Positions 1 through 12,010 of a stretch of DNA of 64,000 bases are shown piece by piece. Source of the DNA: Astropecten irregularis (Eukaryota; Echinodermata; Asteroidea; Paxillosida; Astropectinidae); contig OZ020248.1 of NCBI GenBank assembly GCA_963971285.1, positions 11,842,001 through 11,906,000 of the forward strand, read 5' to 3'. The notes below the pieces were generated by a model. It had not been told where the DNA came from. It made no database searches and saw only the letters and a program-made list of their open reading frames with translations. The translations under genes were made by a program, and so were the position numbers. Position 1 is the stretch's first letter. Each line of letters opens with the position of its first letter.

Positions 1-1527
1 TCCGACATGAACATGAGAGGAAATTTCGACATATGAGGCGAGTCGGATTTGATTTTGGGACAGGAAAAAAAAACAGGTTCCGGCCGGGTCTTGAACCCGG
101 GACGTTCAGCTCGCAGGTCCGGACCTGTCAGCTCGAGCCACTTTTTCCGACATGAACATGAGAGGAAATTTCGACATATGAGGCGAGTCGGATTTGATTT
201 TTGGGACAGGAAAAAAAAAGCGGTTCCGGCCGGGTCTTGAACCCGGTACATTTGGCTCTCAGGTACTGACCTGTCGGCTCGAGCCACTTTTTCCGACATG
301 AACATGAGAGGAAATTTTGACATATTAGGCGAGTCGGATTTGATTTTTGGGACAGGAAAAAAAAAACCGGTTCCGGCCGGGTCTTGAACCCGGGACATTC
401 GGCTCGCAGGTCCGGACCTGTCGGCTCGAGCCACTTTTTCCGACATGAACATGAGAGGAAATTTCGACATATGAGGCGAGTCGGATTTGATTTTTGGGAC
501 AGGAAAAAAAAAACAGGTTCCAGCCGGGTCTTGAACCCGGGACGTTCGGCTCACAGGTCCGGACCTGTCAGCTCGAGCCACTTTTTTCGACATGAACATG
601 AGAGGAAATTTCGACATATGAGGCAAGTCGGATTTGATTTTTGGGACAGGAAAAAAAAAACCGGTTCCAGCCGGGTCTTGAACCCGGGACGTTCGGCTTA
701 TAGGTCCGGACCTGTCAGCTCGATCCACTTTTTCCGACATGAACATGAGAGGAAATTTCGACATGAACATGAGAGGAAATTTCGACATATGAGGCGAGTC
801 GGATTTGATTTTTGGGACAGGAAAAAAAAAACCTGTTCCGGCCGGGTCTTGAACCCGGGACATTCGGCTCGCAGGTCCGGACCTGTCAGCTCGAGCCACT
901 TTTTCCGACATGAACATGAGAGGAAATTTCGACATATGAGGCGAGTCGGATTTGATTTTGGGACAGGAAAAAAAAACAGGTTCCGGCCGGGTCTTGAACC
1001 CGGGACGTTCAGCTCGCAGGTCCGGACCTGTCAGCTCGAGCCACTTTTTCCGACATGAACATGAGAGGAAATTTCGACATATGAGGCGAGTCGGATTTGA
1101 TTTTTGGGACAGGAAAAAAAAAGCGGTTCCGGCCGGGTCTTGAACCCGGTACATTTGGCTCTCAGGTACTGACCTGTCGGCTCGAGCCACTTTTTCCGAC
1201 ATGAACATGAGAGGAAATTTTGACATATTAGGCGAGTCGGATTTGATTTTTGGGACAGGAAAAAAAAAACCGGTTCCGGCCGGGTCTTGAACCCGGGACA
1301 TTCGGCTCGCAGGTCCGGACCTGTCGGCTCGAGCCACTTTTTCCGACATGAACATGAGAGGAAATTTCGACATATGAGGCGAGTCGGATTTGATTTTTGG
1401 GACAGGAAAAAAAAAACAGGTTCCAGCCGGGTCTTGAACCCGGGACGTTCGGCTCACAGGTCCGGACCTGTCAGCTCGAGCCACTTTTTTCGACATGAAC
1501 ATGAGAGGAAATTTCGACATATGAGGC
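1..1527. repeat. Array 1 higher-order repeat, 903-bp offset
   Basis: The sequence from position 1 recurs from position 904 with the same variants: a shortened GATTTTGGG, then a monomer with CCCGGTACATTTGGCTCTCAG, then one with ATATTAGG. The 903-bp unit is six monomers plus a 24-bp internal duplication, less small length differences. The two copies part near 620 (GGCAAGTCGG) and 1523 (GGCGAGTCGG). Confidence 0.8.
735..782. repeat. 24-bp local tandem duplication inside a monomer
   Basis: The segment beginning CGACATGAACATGAGAGG occurs twice in direct succession, at 735-758 and 759-782. It is a multiple of three, so it only adds eight codons to the spurious open frame. I noticed it in no other monomer of the window. 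Confidence 0.9.
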
Positions 1528-1994
1528 GAGTCGGATTTGATTTTTCGGACAGGAAAAAAAAAACCGGTTCCGGCCGGGTCTTGAACCCAGGACATTCGGC
1601 TCGCAGGTCCGGACCTGTCGGCTTGAGCCACTTTTTCCGACATGAACATGAGAGGAAATTTCGACATATGAGGCGAGTCGGATTTGATTTTTGGGACAGG
1701 AAAACAAAAACCGGTTCCGGCCAGGTCTTGAACCCGGGACGTTCGGCTCACAGGTCCGGACCTGTCAGCTCGAGCCAATTTTTCCGACATGAACATGAGA
1801 GGAAATTTCGACATATGAGGCGAGTCGGATTTGATTTTCAGGACAGGAAAAAAAAAACCGGTTCCGGCCGGGTCTTCAACCCGGGACATTCGGCTCGCAG
1901 GTCCGGACCTGTCGGCTTGAGCCACTTTTTCCGACATGAACATGAGAGGAAATTTCGACATATGAGGCGAGTCGGATTTGATTTTTGGGACAGG

Positions 1995-2004
1995 AAAAAA
2001 AAAA
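1995..2004 (-). terminator. Oligo(T) run, Pol III-type terminator (representative)
   Basis: Ten A on the plus strand give ten T on the minus strand, 13 nt downstream of the B box. Pol III normally stops at four or more T, so this is a strong terminator if the unit is transcribed. The run is 9-11 long in nearly all monomers. In a few it is broken by C, as in the monomers with AAAACAAAAA near 1700, 2143, 7419, 9032 and 10553. Confidence 0.65.
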
Positions 2005-2017
2005 CAGGTTCCGGCCG

Positions 2018-2028
2018 GGTCTTGAACC
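2018..2028 (-). promoter_or_regulatory. Perfect B box of a type 2 Pol III promoter (representative)
   Basis: The minus strand reads GGTTCAAGACC, an exact match to the B-box consensus GGTTCRANNCC, which is bound by TFIIIC. It is repeated in most of the roughly 110 monomers. Some subtypes break the invariant C: those reading GGTCTTCAACC on the plus strand (for example near 1872, 2315, 5535, 7590, 9203 and 10724) and those reading GGTCTTTAACC (near 9988, 11509, 11966 and 13048). Confidence 0.8.
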
Positions 2029-2058
2029 CGGGACGTTCGGCTCGCAGGTCCGGACCTG

Positions 2059-2071
2059 TCAGCTCGAGCCA
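2059..2071 (-). promoter_or_regulatory. A-box-like element (representative)
   Basis: The minus strand reads TGGCTCGAGCTGA. Against the eukaryotic A-box consensus TRGCNNAGYNGG it fits with one extra base after TGGCTC and the final G replaced by A. Other monomers have TGGCTCGAGCCGA, which fits equally well. The match is good but imperfect, so promoter function is an inference supported mainly by the correctly spaced B box. Confidence 0.6.
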
Positions 2072-4362
2072 CTTTTTCCGACATGAACATGAGAGGAAAT
2101 TTCGACATATGAGGCGAGTCGGATTTGATTTTTGGGACAGGAAAACAAAAACCGGTTCCGGCCAGGTCTTGAACCCGGGACGTTCGGCTCACAGGTCCGG
2201 ACCTGTCAGCTCGAGCCAATTTTTCCGACATGAACATGAGAGGAAATTTCGACATATGAGGCGAGTCGGATTTGATTTTCAGGACAGGAAAAAAAAAACC
2301 GGTTCCGGCCGGGTCTTCAACCCGGGACATTCGGCTCGCAGGTCCGGACCTGTCGGCTTGAGCCACTTTTTCCGACATGAACATGAGAGGAAATTTCGAC
2401 ATATGAGGCGAGTCGGATTTGATTTTTGGGACAGGAAAAAAAAAGCAGTTCCGGCCGGGTCTTGAACCCGGTACATTTGGCTCTCAGGTCTGGACCTGTC
2501 GGCTCGAGCCACTCATGAACATGAGAGGAAATTTTGACATATTAGGCGAGTCGGATTTGATTTTTGGGACAGGAAAAAAAAAACAGGTTCCGGCCGGGTC
2601 TTGAACCCGGGACGTTCGGCTCACAGGTCCGGACCTGTCAGCTCGAGCCACTTTTTCCGACATGAACATGAGAGGAAATTTCGACATATGAGGCGAGTCG
2701 GATTTGATTTTTCGGACAGGAAAAAAAAAACCTGTTCCGGCCGGGTCTTGAACCCGGGACATTCGGCTCGCAGGTCCGGACCTGTCAGCTCGAGCCACTT
2801 TTTCCGACATGAACATGAGAGGAAATTTCGACATATGAGGCGAGTCGGATTTGATTTTTGGGACAGGAAAAAAAAAACCGGTTCCGGCCGGGTCTTGAAC
2901 CCGGGACATTCGGCTCGCAGGTCCGGACCTGTCAGCTCGAGCCACTTTTTCCGACATGAACATGAGAGGAAATTTCGACATATGAGGCGAGTCGGATTTG
3001 ATTTTGGGACAGGAAAAAAAAACAGGTTCCGGCCGGGTCTTGAACCCAGGACGTTCAGCTCGCAGGTCCGGACCTGTCAGCTCGAGCCACTTTTTCCGAC
3101 ATGAACATGAGAGGAAATTTCGACATATGAGGCGAGTCGGATTTGATTTTTCGGACAGGAAAAAAAAAACCGGTTCCGGCCGGGTCTTGAACCCGGGACA
3201 TTCGGCTCGCAGGTCCGGACCTGTCAGCTCGAGCCACTTTTTCCGACATGAACATGAGAGGAAATTTCGACATATGAGGCGAGTCGGATTTGATTTTTGG
3301 GACAGGAAAAAAAAAACAGGTTCCGGCCGGGTCTTGAACCCGGGACGTTCGGCTCGCAGGTCCGGACCTGTCGGTTCGAGCCACTTTTTCCGACATGAAC
3401 ATGAGAGGAAATTTCGACATATGAGGCGAGTCGGATTTGATTTTTTTGACAGGAAAAAAAAAAACGGTTCCGGCTGGGTCTTGAACCCGGGACGTTCGGC
3501 TCGCAGGTCCGGACCTGTCAGCTCTAGCCACTTTTTCCGACATGAACATATGAGGAAATTTCGACATATGAGGCGAGTCGGATTTGATTTTTGGGACAGG
3601 AAAAAAAAACAGGTTCCGGCCGGGTCTTGAACCCGGGACGTTCAGCTCGCAGGTCCGGACCTGTCAGCTCGAGCCACTTTTTCCGACATGAACATGAGAG
3701 GAAATTTCGACATATGAGGCGAGTCGGATTTGATTTTTGGGACAGGAAAAAAAAAGCGGTTCCGGCCGGGTCTTGAACCCGGTACATTTGGCTCTCAGGT
3801 ACTGACCTGTCGGCTCGAGCCACTTTTTCCGACATGAACATGAGAGGAAATTTTGACATATTAGGCGAGTCGGATTTGATTTTTGGGACAGGAAAAAAAA
3901 AACCGGTTCCGGCCGGGTCTTGAACCCGGGACATTCGGCTCGCAGGTCCGGACCTGTCGGCTCGAGCCACTTTTTCCGACATGAACATGAGAGGAAATTT
4001 CGACATATGAGGCGAGTCGGATTTGATTTTTGGGACAGGAAAAAAAAAGCGGTTCCGGCCGGGTCTTGAACCCGGTACATTTGGCTCTCAGGTACTGACC
4101 TGTCGGCTCGAGCCACTTTTTCCGACATGAACATGAGAGGAAATTTTGACATATTAGGCGAGTCGGATTTGATTTTTGGGACAGGAAAAAAAAAACCGGT
4201 TCCGGCCGGGTCTTGAACCCGGGACATTCGGCTCGCAGGTCCGGACCTGTCGGCTCGAGCCACTTTTTCCGACATGAACATGAGAGGAAATTTCGACATA
4301 TGAGGCGAGTCGGATTTGATTTTTGGGACAGGAAAAAAAAAACAGGTTCCAGCCGGGTCTTG

Positions 4363-4370
4363 AACCAACC
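4363..4370. repeat. 4-bp duplication in the T-loop region of one monomer
   Basis: The usual TTGAACCCGGG is TTGAACCAACCCGGG here, a duplicated AACC. It lies at the 5' edge of the B box on the minus strand, and the T-arm hairpin of this copy is disrupted. Confidence 0.85.
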
Positions 4371-4940
4371 CGGGACGTTCGGCTCACAGGTCCGGACCTG
4401 TCAGCTCTAGCCACTTTTTCCGACATGAACATATGAGGAAATTTCGACATATGAGGCGAGTCGGATTTGATTTTTGGGACAGGAAAAAAAAACCCGGTTC
4501 CGGCCGGGTCTTGAACCCGGGACGTTCGGCTCACAGGTCCGGACCTGTCAGCTCGAGCCACTTTTTCCGACATGAACATGAGAGGAAATTTCGACATATG
4601 AGGCGAGTCGGATTTGATTTTTCGGACAGGAAAAAAAAAACCGGTTCCGGCCGGGTCTTGAACCCGGGACATTCGGCTCGCATGTCCGGACCTGTCAGCT
4701 CGAGCCACTTTTTCCGACATGAACATGAGAGGAAACTTCGACATATGAGGCGAGTCGGATTTGATTTTTGGGACAGGAAAAAAAAAACAGGTTCCGGCTG
4801 GGTCTTGAACCCGGGACGTTCAGCTCGCAGGTCCGGACCTGTCAGCTCGAGCCACTTTTTCCGACATGAACATGAGAGGAAATTTCGACATATGAGGCGA
4901 GTCGGATTTGATTTTTGGGACAGGAAAAAAAAAACAGGTT

Positions 4941-4956
4941 CCGGTCTTGAACCCGG
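4941..4956. other. Monomer with 5-bp deletion in the T-stem
   Basis: The plus strand reads GGTTCCGGTCTTGAACCC where other monomers have an additional GCCGG-type segment. The B-box core is kept but half of the T-stem is lost. Confidence 0.8.
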
Positions 4957-7900
4957 GACATTAGGCTCGCAGGTCCGGACCTGTCAGCTCGAGCCACTTT
5001 TTCCGACATGAACATGAGAGGAAATTTCGACATATTAGGCGAGTCGGATTTGATTTTTGGGACAGGAAAAAAAAAACCGGTTCCGGCCGGGTCTTGAACC
5101 CGGGATGTTCGGCTCGCAGGTCCGGACCTGTCAGCTCGAGCCACTTTTTCCGACATGAACAGGAGAGGAAATTTCGACATATGAGGCGAGTCGGATTTGA
5201 TTTTTAGGACAGGAAAAAAAAAACCGGTTCCGGCCGGGTCTTGAACCCGGGACATTCGGCTCGCAGGTCCGGACCTGTCGGCTCAAGCCACTTTTTCCGA
5301 CATGAACATGAGAGGAAATTTCGACATATTAGGCGAGTCGGATTTGATTTTTGGGACAGGAAAAAAAAAAATGGGTTCCGTCCGGGTATTGAACCCGGGA
5401 TGTTCGGCTTGCAGGTCCAGACCTGTCAGCTCGAGCCACTTTTTCCGACATGAACATGAGAGGAAATTTCGACATATGAGGCGAGTCGGATTTGATTTTT
5501 AGGACAGGAAAAAAAAAACCGGTTCCGGCCGGGTCTTCAACCCGGGACATTCGGCTCGCAGGTCCGGACCTGTCGGCTTGAGCCACTTTTTCCGACATGA
5601 ACATGAGAGGAAATTTCGACATATGAGGCGAGTCGGATTTGATTTTTGGGACAGGAAAAAAAAAACAGGTTCCGGCCGGGTCTTGAACCCGGGACGTTCG
5701 GCTTGCAGGTCCGGACCTGTCAGCTCGAGCCACTTTTTCCGACATGAACATGAGAGGAAATTTCGACATATGAGGCGAGTCGGATTTGTTTTTTCGGACA
5801 GGAAAAAAAAAAACGGTTCCGGCCGGGTCTTGAACCCGGGACATTGGGCTCGCAGGTCCGGACCTGTCAGCTCGAGCCACTTTTTCCGACATGAACATGA
5901 GAGGAAATTTCGACATATGAGGCGAGTCGGATTTGATTTTTGGGACAGGAAAAAAAAAGCGGTTCCGGCCGGGTCTTGAACCCGGTACATTTGGCTCTCA
6001 GGTCCTGACCTGTCGGCTCGAGCCACTTTTTCCGACATGAACATGAGAGGAAATTTTGACATATTAGGCGAGTCGGATTTGATTTTTGGGACAGGAAAAA
6101 AAAAACCGGTTCCGGCCGGGTCTTGAACCCGGGATGTTCGGCTCGCAGGTCCAGACCTGTCAGCTCGAGCCACTTTTTCCGACATGAACATGAGAGGAAA
6201 TTTCGACATATGAGGCGAGTCGGATTTGATTTTTAGGACAGGAAAAAAAAAACCGGTTCCGGCCGGGTCTTGAACCCGGGACATTCGGCTCGCAGGTCCG
6301 GACCTGTCGGCTCGAGCCACTTTTTCCGACATGAACATGAGAGGAAATTTCGACATATGAGGCGAGTCGGATTTGATTTTTGGGACAGGAAAAAAAAAAC
6401 AGGTTCCAGCCGGGTCTTGAACCCGGGACGTTCGGCTCACAGGTCCGGACCTGTCAGCTCGAGCCACTTTTTCCGACATGAACATGAGAGGAAATTTCGA
6501 CATATGAGGCGAGTCGGATTTGATTTTTCGGACAGGAAAAAAAAAACCGGTTCCGGCCGGGTCTTGAACCCGGGACATTCGGCTCGCAGGTCCGGACCTG
6601 TCGGCTTGAGCCACTTTTTCCGACATGAACATGAGAGGAAATTTCGACATATGAGGCGAGTCGGATTTGATTTTTGGGACAGGAAAAAAAAAGCGGTTCC
6701 GGCCGGGTCTTGAACCCGGTACATTTGGCTCTCAGGTCCTGACCTGTCGGCTCGAGCCACTTTTTCCGACATGAACATGAGAGGAAATTTTGACATATTA
6801 GGCGAGTCGGATTTGATTTTTGGGACAGGAAAAAAAAAACCGGTTCCGGCCGGGTCTTGAACCCGGGATGTTCGGCTCGCAGGTCCAGACCTGTAAGCTC
6901 GAGCCACTTTTTCCGACATGAACATGAGAGGAAATTTCGACATATGAGGCGAGTCGGATTTGATTTTTAGGACAGGAAAAAAAAAACCGGTTCCGGCCGG
7001 GTCTTGAACCCGGGACATTCGGCTCGCAGGTCCGGACCTGTCGGCTCGAGCCACTTTTTCCGACATGAACATGAGAGGAAATTTCGACATATGAGGCGAG
7101 TCGGATTTGATTTTTGGGACAGGAAAAAAAAAACAGGTTCCAGCCGGGTCTTGAACCCGGGACGTTCGGCTCACAGGTCCGGACCTGTCAGCTCGAGCCA
7201 CTTTTTCCGACATGAACATGAGAGGAAATTTCGACATATGAGGCGAGTCGGATTTGATTTTTCGGACAGGAAAAAAAAAACGGTTCCGGCCGGGTCTTGA
7301 ACCCGGGACATTCGGCTCGCAGGTCCGGACCTGTCGGCTTGAGCCACTTTTTCCGACATGAACACGAGAGGAAATTTCGACATATGAGGCGAGTCGGATT
7401 TGATTTTTGGGACAGGAAAACAAAAACCGGTTCCGGCCAGGTCTTGAACCCGGGACGTTCGGCTCGCAGGTCCGGACCTGTCAGCTCGAGCCACTTTTTC
7501 CGACATGAACATGAGAGGAAATTTCGACATATGGGGCGAGTCGGATTTGATTTTCAGGACAGGAAAAAAAAAACCGGTTCCGGCCGGGTCTTCAACCCGG
7601 GACATTCGGCTCGCAGGTCCGGACCTGTCGGCTTGAGCCACTTTTTCCGACATGAACATGAGAGGAAATTTCGACATATGAGGCGAGTCGGATTTGATTT
7701 TTGGGACAGGAAAAAAAAAGCGGTTCCGGCCGGGTCTTGAACCCGGTACATTTGGCTCTCAGGTCCGGACCTGTCGGCTCGAGCCACTTCTTCCGACATG
7801 AACATGAGAGGAAATTTTGACATATTAGGCGAGTCGGATTTGATTTTTGGGACAGGAAAAAAAAAACCGGTTCCGGCCGGGTCTTGAACCCGGGATGTTC

Positions 7901-8879
7901 GGCTCGCAGGTCCAGACCTGTCAGCTCGAGCCACTTTTTCCGACATGAACATGAGAGGAAATTTCGACATATGAGGCGAGTCGGATTTGATTTTTAGGAC
8001 AGGAAAAAAAAAACCGGTTCCGGCCGGGTCTTGAACCCGGGACATTCGGCTCGCAGGTCCGGACCTGTCGGCTCGAGCCACTTTTTCCGACATGAACATG
8101 AGAGGAAATTTCGACATATGAGGCGAGTCGGATTTGATTTTTGGGACAGGAAAAAAAAAACAGGTTCCGGCTGGGTCTTGAACCCAGGACATTCGGCTCG
8201 CAGGTCCGGACCTGTCGGCTCGAGCCACTTTTTCCGACATGAACATGAGAGGAAATTTCGACATATGAGGCAAGTCGGATTTGATTTTTGGGACAGGAAA
8301 AAAAAAACCGGTTCCGGCCGGGTCTTGAACCCGGGACATTCGGCTCGCAGGTCTGGACCTGTCAGCTCGAGCCACTTTTTCCGACATGAACATGAGAGGA
8401 AATTTCGACATATGAGGCGAGTCGGATTTGATTTTGGGACAGGAAAAAAAAACAGGTTCCGGCCGGGTCTTGAACCCGGGACGTTCAGCTCGCAGGTCCG
8501 GACCTGTCAGCTCGAGCCACTTTTTCCGACATGAACATGAGAGGAAATTTCGACATATGAGGCGAGTCGGATTTGATTTTTGGGACAGGAAAAAAAAAGC
8601 GGTTCCGGCCGGGTCTTGAACCCGGTACATTTGGCTCTCAGGTCCTGACCTGTCGGCTCGAGCCACTTTTTCCGACATGAACATGAGAGGAAATTTTGAC
8701 ATATTAGGCGAGTCGGATTTGATTTTTGGGACAGGAAAAAAAAAACCGGTTCCGGCCGGGTCTTGAACCCGGGATGTTCGGCTCGCAGGTCCAGACCTGT
8801 AAGCTCGAGCCACTTTTTCCGACATGAACATGAGAGGAAATTTCGACATATGAGGCGAGTCGGATTTGATTTTTAGGAC

Positions 8880-11569
8880 AGGAAAAAAAAAACCGGTTCC
8901 GGCCGGGTCTTGAACCCGGGACATTCGGCTCGCAGGTCCGGACCTGTCGGCTGGAGCCACTTTTTCCGACATGAACACGAGAGGAAATTTCGACATATGA
9001 GGCGAGTCGGATTTGATTTTTGGGACAGGAAAACAAAAACCGGTTCCGGCCAGGTCTTGAACCCGGGACGTTCGGCTCGCAGGTCCGGACCTGTCAGCTC
9101 GAGCCACTTTTTCCGACATGAACATGAGAGGAAATTTCGACATATGGGGCGAGTCGGATTTGATTTTCAGGACAGGAAAAAAAAAAACGGTTCCGGCCGG
9201 GTCTTCAACCCGGGACATTCGGCTCGCAGGTCCGGACCTGTCGGCTTGAGCCACTTTTTCCGACATGAACATGAGAGGAAATTTCGACATATGAGGCGAG
9301 TCGGATTTGATTTTTGGGACAGGAAAAAAAAAGCGGTTCCGGCCGGGTCTTGAACCCGGTACATTTGGCTCTCAGGTCCGGACCTGTCGGCTCGAGCCAC
9401 TTCTTCCGACATGAACATGAGAGGAAATTTTGACATATTAGGCGAGTCGGATTTGATTTTTGGGACAGGAAAAAAAAAACCGGTTCCGGCCGGGTCTTGA
9501 ACCCGGGATGTTCGGCTCGCAGGTCCAGACCTGTCAGCTCGAGCCACTTTTTCCGACATGAACATGAGAGGAAATTTCGACATATGAGGCGAGTCGGATT
9601 TGATTTTTAGGACAGGAAAAAAAAAACCGGTTCCGGCCGGGTCTTGAACCCGGGACATTCGGCTCGCAGGTCCGGACCTGTCGGCTCGAGCCACTTTTTC
9701 CGACATGAACATGAGAGGAAATTTCGACATATGAGGCGAGTCGGATTTGATTTTTGGGACAGGAAAAAAAAAACAGGTTCCGGCTGGGTCTTGAACCCAG
9801 GACATTCGGCTCGCAGGTCCGGACCTGTCGGCTCGAGCCACTTTTTCCGACATGAACATGATTTTTGGGACAGGAAAAAAAAAGCTCGAGCCACTTTTTC
9901 CGACATGAACATGAGAGGAAATTTCGACATATGAGGCGAGTCGGATTTAATTTTTGGGACAGGAAAAAAAAAACCTGTTCCGGCCGGGTCTTTAACCCAG
10001 GACGTTCGGCTCGCAGGTCCGGACCTGTCAGCTCGAGCCACTTTTTCCGACATGAACATGAGAGGAAATTTCGACATATGAGGCGAGTCGGATTTGATTT
10101 TTAGGACAGGAAAAAAAAAACCGGTTCCGGCCGGGTCTTGAACCCGGGACATTCGGCTCGCAGGTCCGGACCTGTCGGCTCGAGCCACTTTTTCCGACAT
10201 GAACATGAGAGGAAATTTCGACATATGAGGCGAGTCGGATTTGATTTTTGGGACAGGAAAAAAAAAACAGGTTCCAGCCGGGTCTTGAACCCGGGACGTT
10301 CGGCTCACAGGTCCGGACCTGTCAGCTCGAGCCACTTTTTCCGACATGAACATGAGAGGAAATTTCGACATATGAGGCGAGTCGGATTTGATTTTTCGGA
10401 CAGGAAAAAAAAACCGGTTCCGGCCGGGTCTTGAACCCGGGACATTTGGCTCGCAGGTCCGGACCTGTCGGCTTGAGCCACTTTTTCCGACATGAACACG
10501 AGAGGAAATTTCGACATATGAGGCGAGTCGGATTTGATTTTTGGGACAGGAAAACAAAAACCGGTTCCGGCCAGGTCTTGAACCCGGGACGTTCGGCTCG
10601 CAGGTCCGGACCTGTCAGCTCGAGCCACTTTTTCCGACATGAACATGAGAGGAAATTTCGACATATGGGGCGAGTCGGATTTGATTTTCAGGACAGGAAA
10701 AAAAAAACCGGTTCCGGCCGGGTCTTCAACCCGGGACATTCGGCTCGCAGGTCCGGACCTGTCGGCTTGAGCCACTTTTTCCGACATGAACATGAGAGGA
10801 AATTTCGACATATGAGGCGAGTCGGATTTGATTTTTGGGACAGGAAAAAAAAAGCGGTTCCGGCCGGGTCTTGAACCCGGTACATTTGGCTCTCAGGTCC
10901 GGACCTGTCGGCTCGAGCCACTTCTTCCGACATGAACATGAGAGGAAATTTTGACATATTAGGCGAGTCGGATTTGATTTTTGGGACAGGAAAAAAAAAA
11001 CCGGTTCCGGCCGGGTCTTGAACCCGGGATGTTCGGCTCGCAGGTCCAGACCTGTCAGCTCGAGCCACTTTTTCCGACATGAACATGAGAGGAAATTTCG
11101 ACATATGAGGCGAGTCGGATTTGATTTTTAGGACAGGAAAAAAAAAACCGGTTCCGGCCGGGTCTTGAACCCGGGACATTCGGCTCGCAGGTCCGGACCT
11201 GTCGGCTCGAGCCACTTTTTCCGACATGAACATGAGAGGAAATTTCGACATATGAGGCGAGTCGGATTTGATTTTTGGGACAGGAAAAAAAAAACAGGTT
11301 CCGGCTGGGTCTTGAACCCAGGACATTCGGCTCGCAGGTCCGGACCTGTCGGCTCGAGCCACTTTTTCCGACATGAACATGATTTTTGGGACAGGAAAAA
11401 AAAAGCTCGAGCCACTTTTTCCGACATGAACATGAGAGGAAATTTCGACATATGAGGCGAGTCGGATTTGATTTTTGGGACAGGAAAAAAAAAACCTGTT
11501 CCGGCCGGGTCTTTAACCCAGGACGTTCGGCTCGCAGGTCCGGACCTGTCAGCTCGAGCCACTTTTTCC
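8880..11569. repeat. Array 1 higher-order repeat, 1521-bp tandem duplication
   Basis: The segment from about 8880 to 10048 recurs at about 10401-11569 with the same ordered set of variants. These include the ACACGAGAGG monomer, the AAAACAAAAA monomer, the GGGGCGAGTCGG monomer, the GGTCTTCAACC monomer, the CCCGGTACATTTGG monomer, and the doubly deleted 53-bp monomer (9846 and 11367). Part of the block appears a third time at about 12419-13110, offset 1538 bp from the second copy. Confidence 0.85.
9846..9898. repeat. 53-bp doubly deleted monomer lacking the tRNA-like core (first copy)
   Basis: Two deletions are present. One joins CATGA directly to TTTTTGGG, removing the ATATGAGGCGAG part. The other joins the A-run directly to GCTCGAGCC, removing the B-box part. 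The same form is found at 11367-11419, 11861-11912 (52 bp) and 12905-12957, so one founding event was spread by higher-order amplification. At 11913 a further monomer carries only the first deletion. Confidence 0.85.
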
Positions 11570-11860
11570 AACATGAACATGAGAGGAAATTTGAACATAT
11601 GAGGCGAGTCGGATTTGATTTTTGGGACAGGAAAAAAAAAACCGGTTCCGGCCGGGTCTTGAACCCAGGACATTCGGCTCGCAGGTCCGGACCTGTCGGC
11701 TCGAGCCACTTTTTCCGACATGAACATGAGAGGAAATTTCGACATATGAGGCGAGTCGGATTTGATTTTTGGGACAGGAAAAAAAAAACAGGTTCCGGCT
11801 GGGTCTTGAACCCAGGACATTCGGCTCGCAGGTCCGGACCTGTCGGCTCGAGCCACTTTT

Positions 11861-12010
11861 TCCGACATGAACATGATTTTTGGGACAGGAAAAAAAAGCT
11901 CGAGCCACTTTTTCCGACATGAACATGATTTTTGGGACAGGAAAAAAAAAACCTGTTCCGGCCGGGTCTTTAACCCAGGACGTTCGGCTCGCAGGTCCGG
12001 ACCTGTCAGC
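11861..12010. repeat. Two deletion monomers in succession
   Basis: A 52-bp doubly deleted monomer (11861-11912) is followed at once by a monomer carrying only the CATGATTTTTGGG deletion, which still has the tRNA-like part in its GGTCTTTAACC subtype. This singly deleted form could be the intermediate of the double deletion, or a recombinant of the double-deletion and full-length types. Confidence 0.75.

Larger units (their letters stand above)
2005..2078 (-). other. tRNA-like Pol III unit, representative of nearly every array 1 monomer
   Basis: This entry stands for the element repeated about once per 147 bp. Read on the minus strand it has an A-box-like segment (2071-2059), a region in the place of the anticodon arm, and a T-arm at 2031-2015 with stem CCGGG/CCCGG around the loop TTCAAGA. 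Spacing from A-box start to B-box start is 43 nt, close to the roughly 44 nt of a real tRNA. Placing tRNA numbering by the T-arm puts UGC at the anticodon position (plus-strand GCA at 2044-2046), with three central stem pairs kept. Many monomers have ACA there instead, so this position is not conserved. The 7 nt before the A box (GAAAAAG) do not pair with those after the T-arm (CCGGAAC), and the D-arm does not fold canonically. It is best read as a tRNA-derived relic like the head of a SINE, not a functional tRNA gene. Confidence 0.75.

Noticed and set aside
2005-2078. Functional tRNA gene
   Set aside because: Only the T-arm, B box and part of the anticodon stem are kept. The acceptor stem does not pair, the D-arm is lost, and the anticodon position varies between monomers.
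7554-9290. 578-codon open frame on the minus strand, and similar long frames across array 1
   Set aside because: The frame is the satellite read through a period of 49 codons. Several frames on both strands are open in the same places, and they begin and end with A-run length changes. There is no domain, signal or selection pattern.
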